Assembly (NCBI GenBank): GCA_021827225.1
Contig: JAKAXG010000297.1
Span: forward strand, 1 to 6,032
Reading direction: 5' to 3'
Length of the DNA: 6,032 bases
From: Actinomycetes bacterium
Lineage (GTDB): Bacteria; Actinomycetota; Acidimicrobiia; Acidimicrobiales; Palsa-688
Under the pieces are notes generated by a model, which was given only the letters and a program-made list of their open reading frames with translations, was not told where the DNA came from and made no database searches. Positions 5,242-6,032 of the stretch are shown here, in pieces (within the stretch, counting starts at the first letter, position 1; each line of letters opens with the position of its first letter). The translations under genes were made by a program, and so were the position numbers.

Positions 5242-5679
5242 CTAGCCGTCCTCGGACGCCAGGCGCTCCAGCAGGGGCACCGCCCGGGCCAGGCACTCCC
5301 GCTCCTCGTCGGTCAGCGCTTCGAGGCGCGACGACACGAAGGCGTCGCCCCGGGCCCGGGTCTCGCGCAGGAGCGCCAGGCCGGCGGGGCTGATGGCCAC
5401 CCGGGCCACCCGCCGGTCGGTGCTGTCGGGGCGGCGCTCCAGCATGCCCGTCGCCTCCAGGCGGGCGGCGATGCGGGTCATGGACGGGGGGGCTATCCGC
5501 TCGATGGCCGCCAACTCCCCCAGCGTCAACTGGCCGTGCTGGGACAACACGGTGAGCGCCGACAGCTGCGAGGGGGTGACCTCGCTCACCCCGAACGCCT
5601 CCTGGCGCAGCCGTCTCGAGAGCCTGAGCACCGCCAGACGGAGCACGCTGCCGAGGTCCGTGCGCGAGGCACCCGTCAT
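5242..5679 (-). CDS. MarR-family winged-helix transcriptional regulator
   Basis: A 145-residue regulator of typical MarR length. These proteins act as dimers on palindromic DNA and often respond to phenolic or oxidative ligands. The N-terminal helix (7-27) begins the dimer region. TPSQLSALTVLSQHGQLTLGELAAIE (35-60) leads into the helix-turn-helix, with recognition helix PPSMTRIAARLEATGML (64-80). The wing holds the classic RPDSTDRRVARVAISPAG (83-100), including the DxR residues. The C-terminal helices (101-141) complete the dimer interface (LTDEERECLARAVPLLERL). The start at 5679 is preferred over in-frame ATG 5715 because homology starts just after it and a -10-like hexamer ends 8 nt upstream. 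It is divergent from the small cysteine protein gene, with about 100 bp between starts, so self-control and control of that gene are plausible. No cysteine sensor of the OhrR type is near the N-terminus. Confidence 0.92.
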   Translation of the reverse strand: MTGASRTDLGSVLRLAVLRLSRRLRQEAFGVSEVTPSQLSALTVLSQHGQLTLGELAAIERIAPPSMTRIAARLEATGMLERRPDSTDRRVARVAISPAGLALLRETRARGDAFVSSRLEALTDEERECLARAVPLLERLASEDG

Positions 5680-5687
5680 GGCCGACG

Positions 5688-5693
5688 AGTGTA
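5688..5693 (-). promoter_or_regulatory. -10 element of the MarR gene (leaderless)
   Basis: On the minus strand TACACT (5693-5688) fits TANNNT and ends 8 nt before the ATG at 5679, with no Shine-Dalgarno. It decides the choice of start over the in-frame ATG at 5715. Confidence 0.5.
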
Positions 5694-5785
5694 ACGACCC
5701 CGTCGGGGACAGCATCGGCGGCGCTCCGGTCGTTCAGGCTGCTGTGCGGGATCTCGAGGGTAAGTGACACGATGAGAACGTGACG

Positions 5786-6032
5786 ATGCGCGAGAACTGC
5801 CGCCACTTCCAGAGCCGCTCGTACGACACCGGCGAGGTGGCGCGCTTCTGCGTGTTGAACCTGGCGCCCGAGGCGCCGTGGCGGTGCCCCGACGACTGCC
5901 CGAAGTACCAGCCCGACATCATCGACGGCAGCTTCGTGGTCGGGTCGCTGAACCGCCCCCAGGTGGAAGCCGAACCTGATGAGCCGGCCGAGGACGTCGC
6001 CGCCATCCTGTCCGAAGCCAGCTCCATCAGAT
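5786..6032 (+). CDS. Small four-cysteine protein of unknown function, 5' part (runs off the right edge)
   Basis: Eighty-two residues are visible before the window ends. The N-terminal part is cysteine-bearing: Cys5 (RENCRHF), Cys22 (VARFCVLNLAP), Cys34 and Cys38 (WRCPDDCPKY), giving C-x16-C-x11-C-x3-C. This could bind zinc or an iron-sulfur cluster; His7 is a further candidate ligand. A conserved-looking LAPEAPW segment (26-32) precedes the CPxxC-like pair. From about residue 59 the chain becomes acidic and probably flexible (VEAEPDEPAED). I do not recognise a named family with certainty; short cysteine proteins of this look occur as hypothetical proteins in actinobacteria. The start could be ATG 5786 or the in-frame GTG 5780; the GTG has a weak -10-like CACGAT ending 6 nt before it, and neither has a Shine-Dalgarno. 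It is divergent from the MarR gene. Confidence 0.78.
   Translation, partial: MRENCRHFQSRSYDTGEVARFCVLNLAPEAPWRCPDDCPKYQPDIIDGSFVVGSLNRPQVEAEPDEPAEDVAAILSEASSIR

Noticed and set aside
5734..6027. Minus-strand open frame of 97 codons at the right edge
   Set aside because: It is antisense to the cysteine protein, whose plus-strand frame has a coherent cysteine pattern and normal composition.

Overview
The window looks like chromosomal DNA from a very GC-rich actinobacterium, possibly of the Acidimicrobiia type. The grounds are the overall composition, a perfect actinobacterial SOS box of the form TCGAAC-N4-GTTCGA, an imuA'-imuB mutasome pair, a pair of C-looped hairpins resembling the Actinobacteria-specific 6C RNA, and several genes whose -10-like hexamer sits directly before the start codon with no Shine-Dalgarno, as in leaderless transcripts. 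The lineage call is an inference; no marker gene for taxonomy is present.

Left part (1-1422, minus strand): an SOS-inducible mutagenesis operon. A palindromic LexA box (1407-1422) overlaps the promoter of an ImuA'-like degenerate RecA-fold gene (690-1391). That gene overlaps the start of imuB (693 to beyond base 1) by 4 nt. The visible ImuB carries an unusual 55-residue glycine-rich insertion encoded by a nucleotide repeat. Divergent from this operon (1476-3127, plus strand) is a two-gene unit: an SRPBCC/START-like protein coupled by a GTGA overlap to a hopene-associated glycosyltransferase (hpnB). The pair suggests membrane or hopanoid lipid work.

Middle (3117-4514, minus strand): an ACT-domain malic enzyme that converges on hpnB, the two coding regions overlapping by 11 bp at their 3' ends. 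It joins the TCA cycle to pyruvate metabolism.

4515-5241 has no convincing protein gene but is dense in structure: (i) a promoter, a long hairpin and an intrinsic terminator on the plus strand that outline a ~118-nt RNA with G-rich loops (4615-4732); (ii) a relatively AT-rich patch with a perfect 12-bp inverted repeat plus a third copy of its core (4771-4856); (iii) on the minus strand, two tandem hairpins with 9-nt C-rich loops, a good match to the 6C RNA architecture (4950-5030), with a plausible promoter and a CRP/GlxR-like site upstream; (iv) five degenerate tandem copies of a 17-bp unit (5142-5228). The G loops of (i) are complementary to the C loops of (iii), which raises the possibility of a paired RNA/anti-RNA system. 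This is the most interesting untested idea in the window.

Right end: a MarR-family regulator (5242-5679, minus strand) is divergent from a small four-cysteine protein of unknown function that runs off the window (5786-6032, plus strand).
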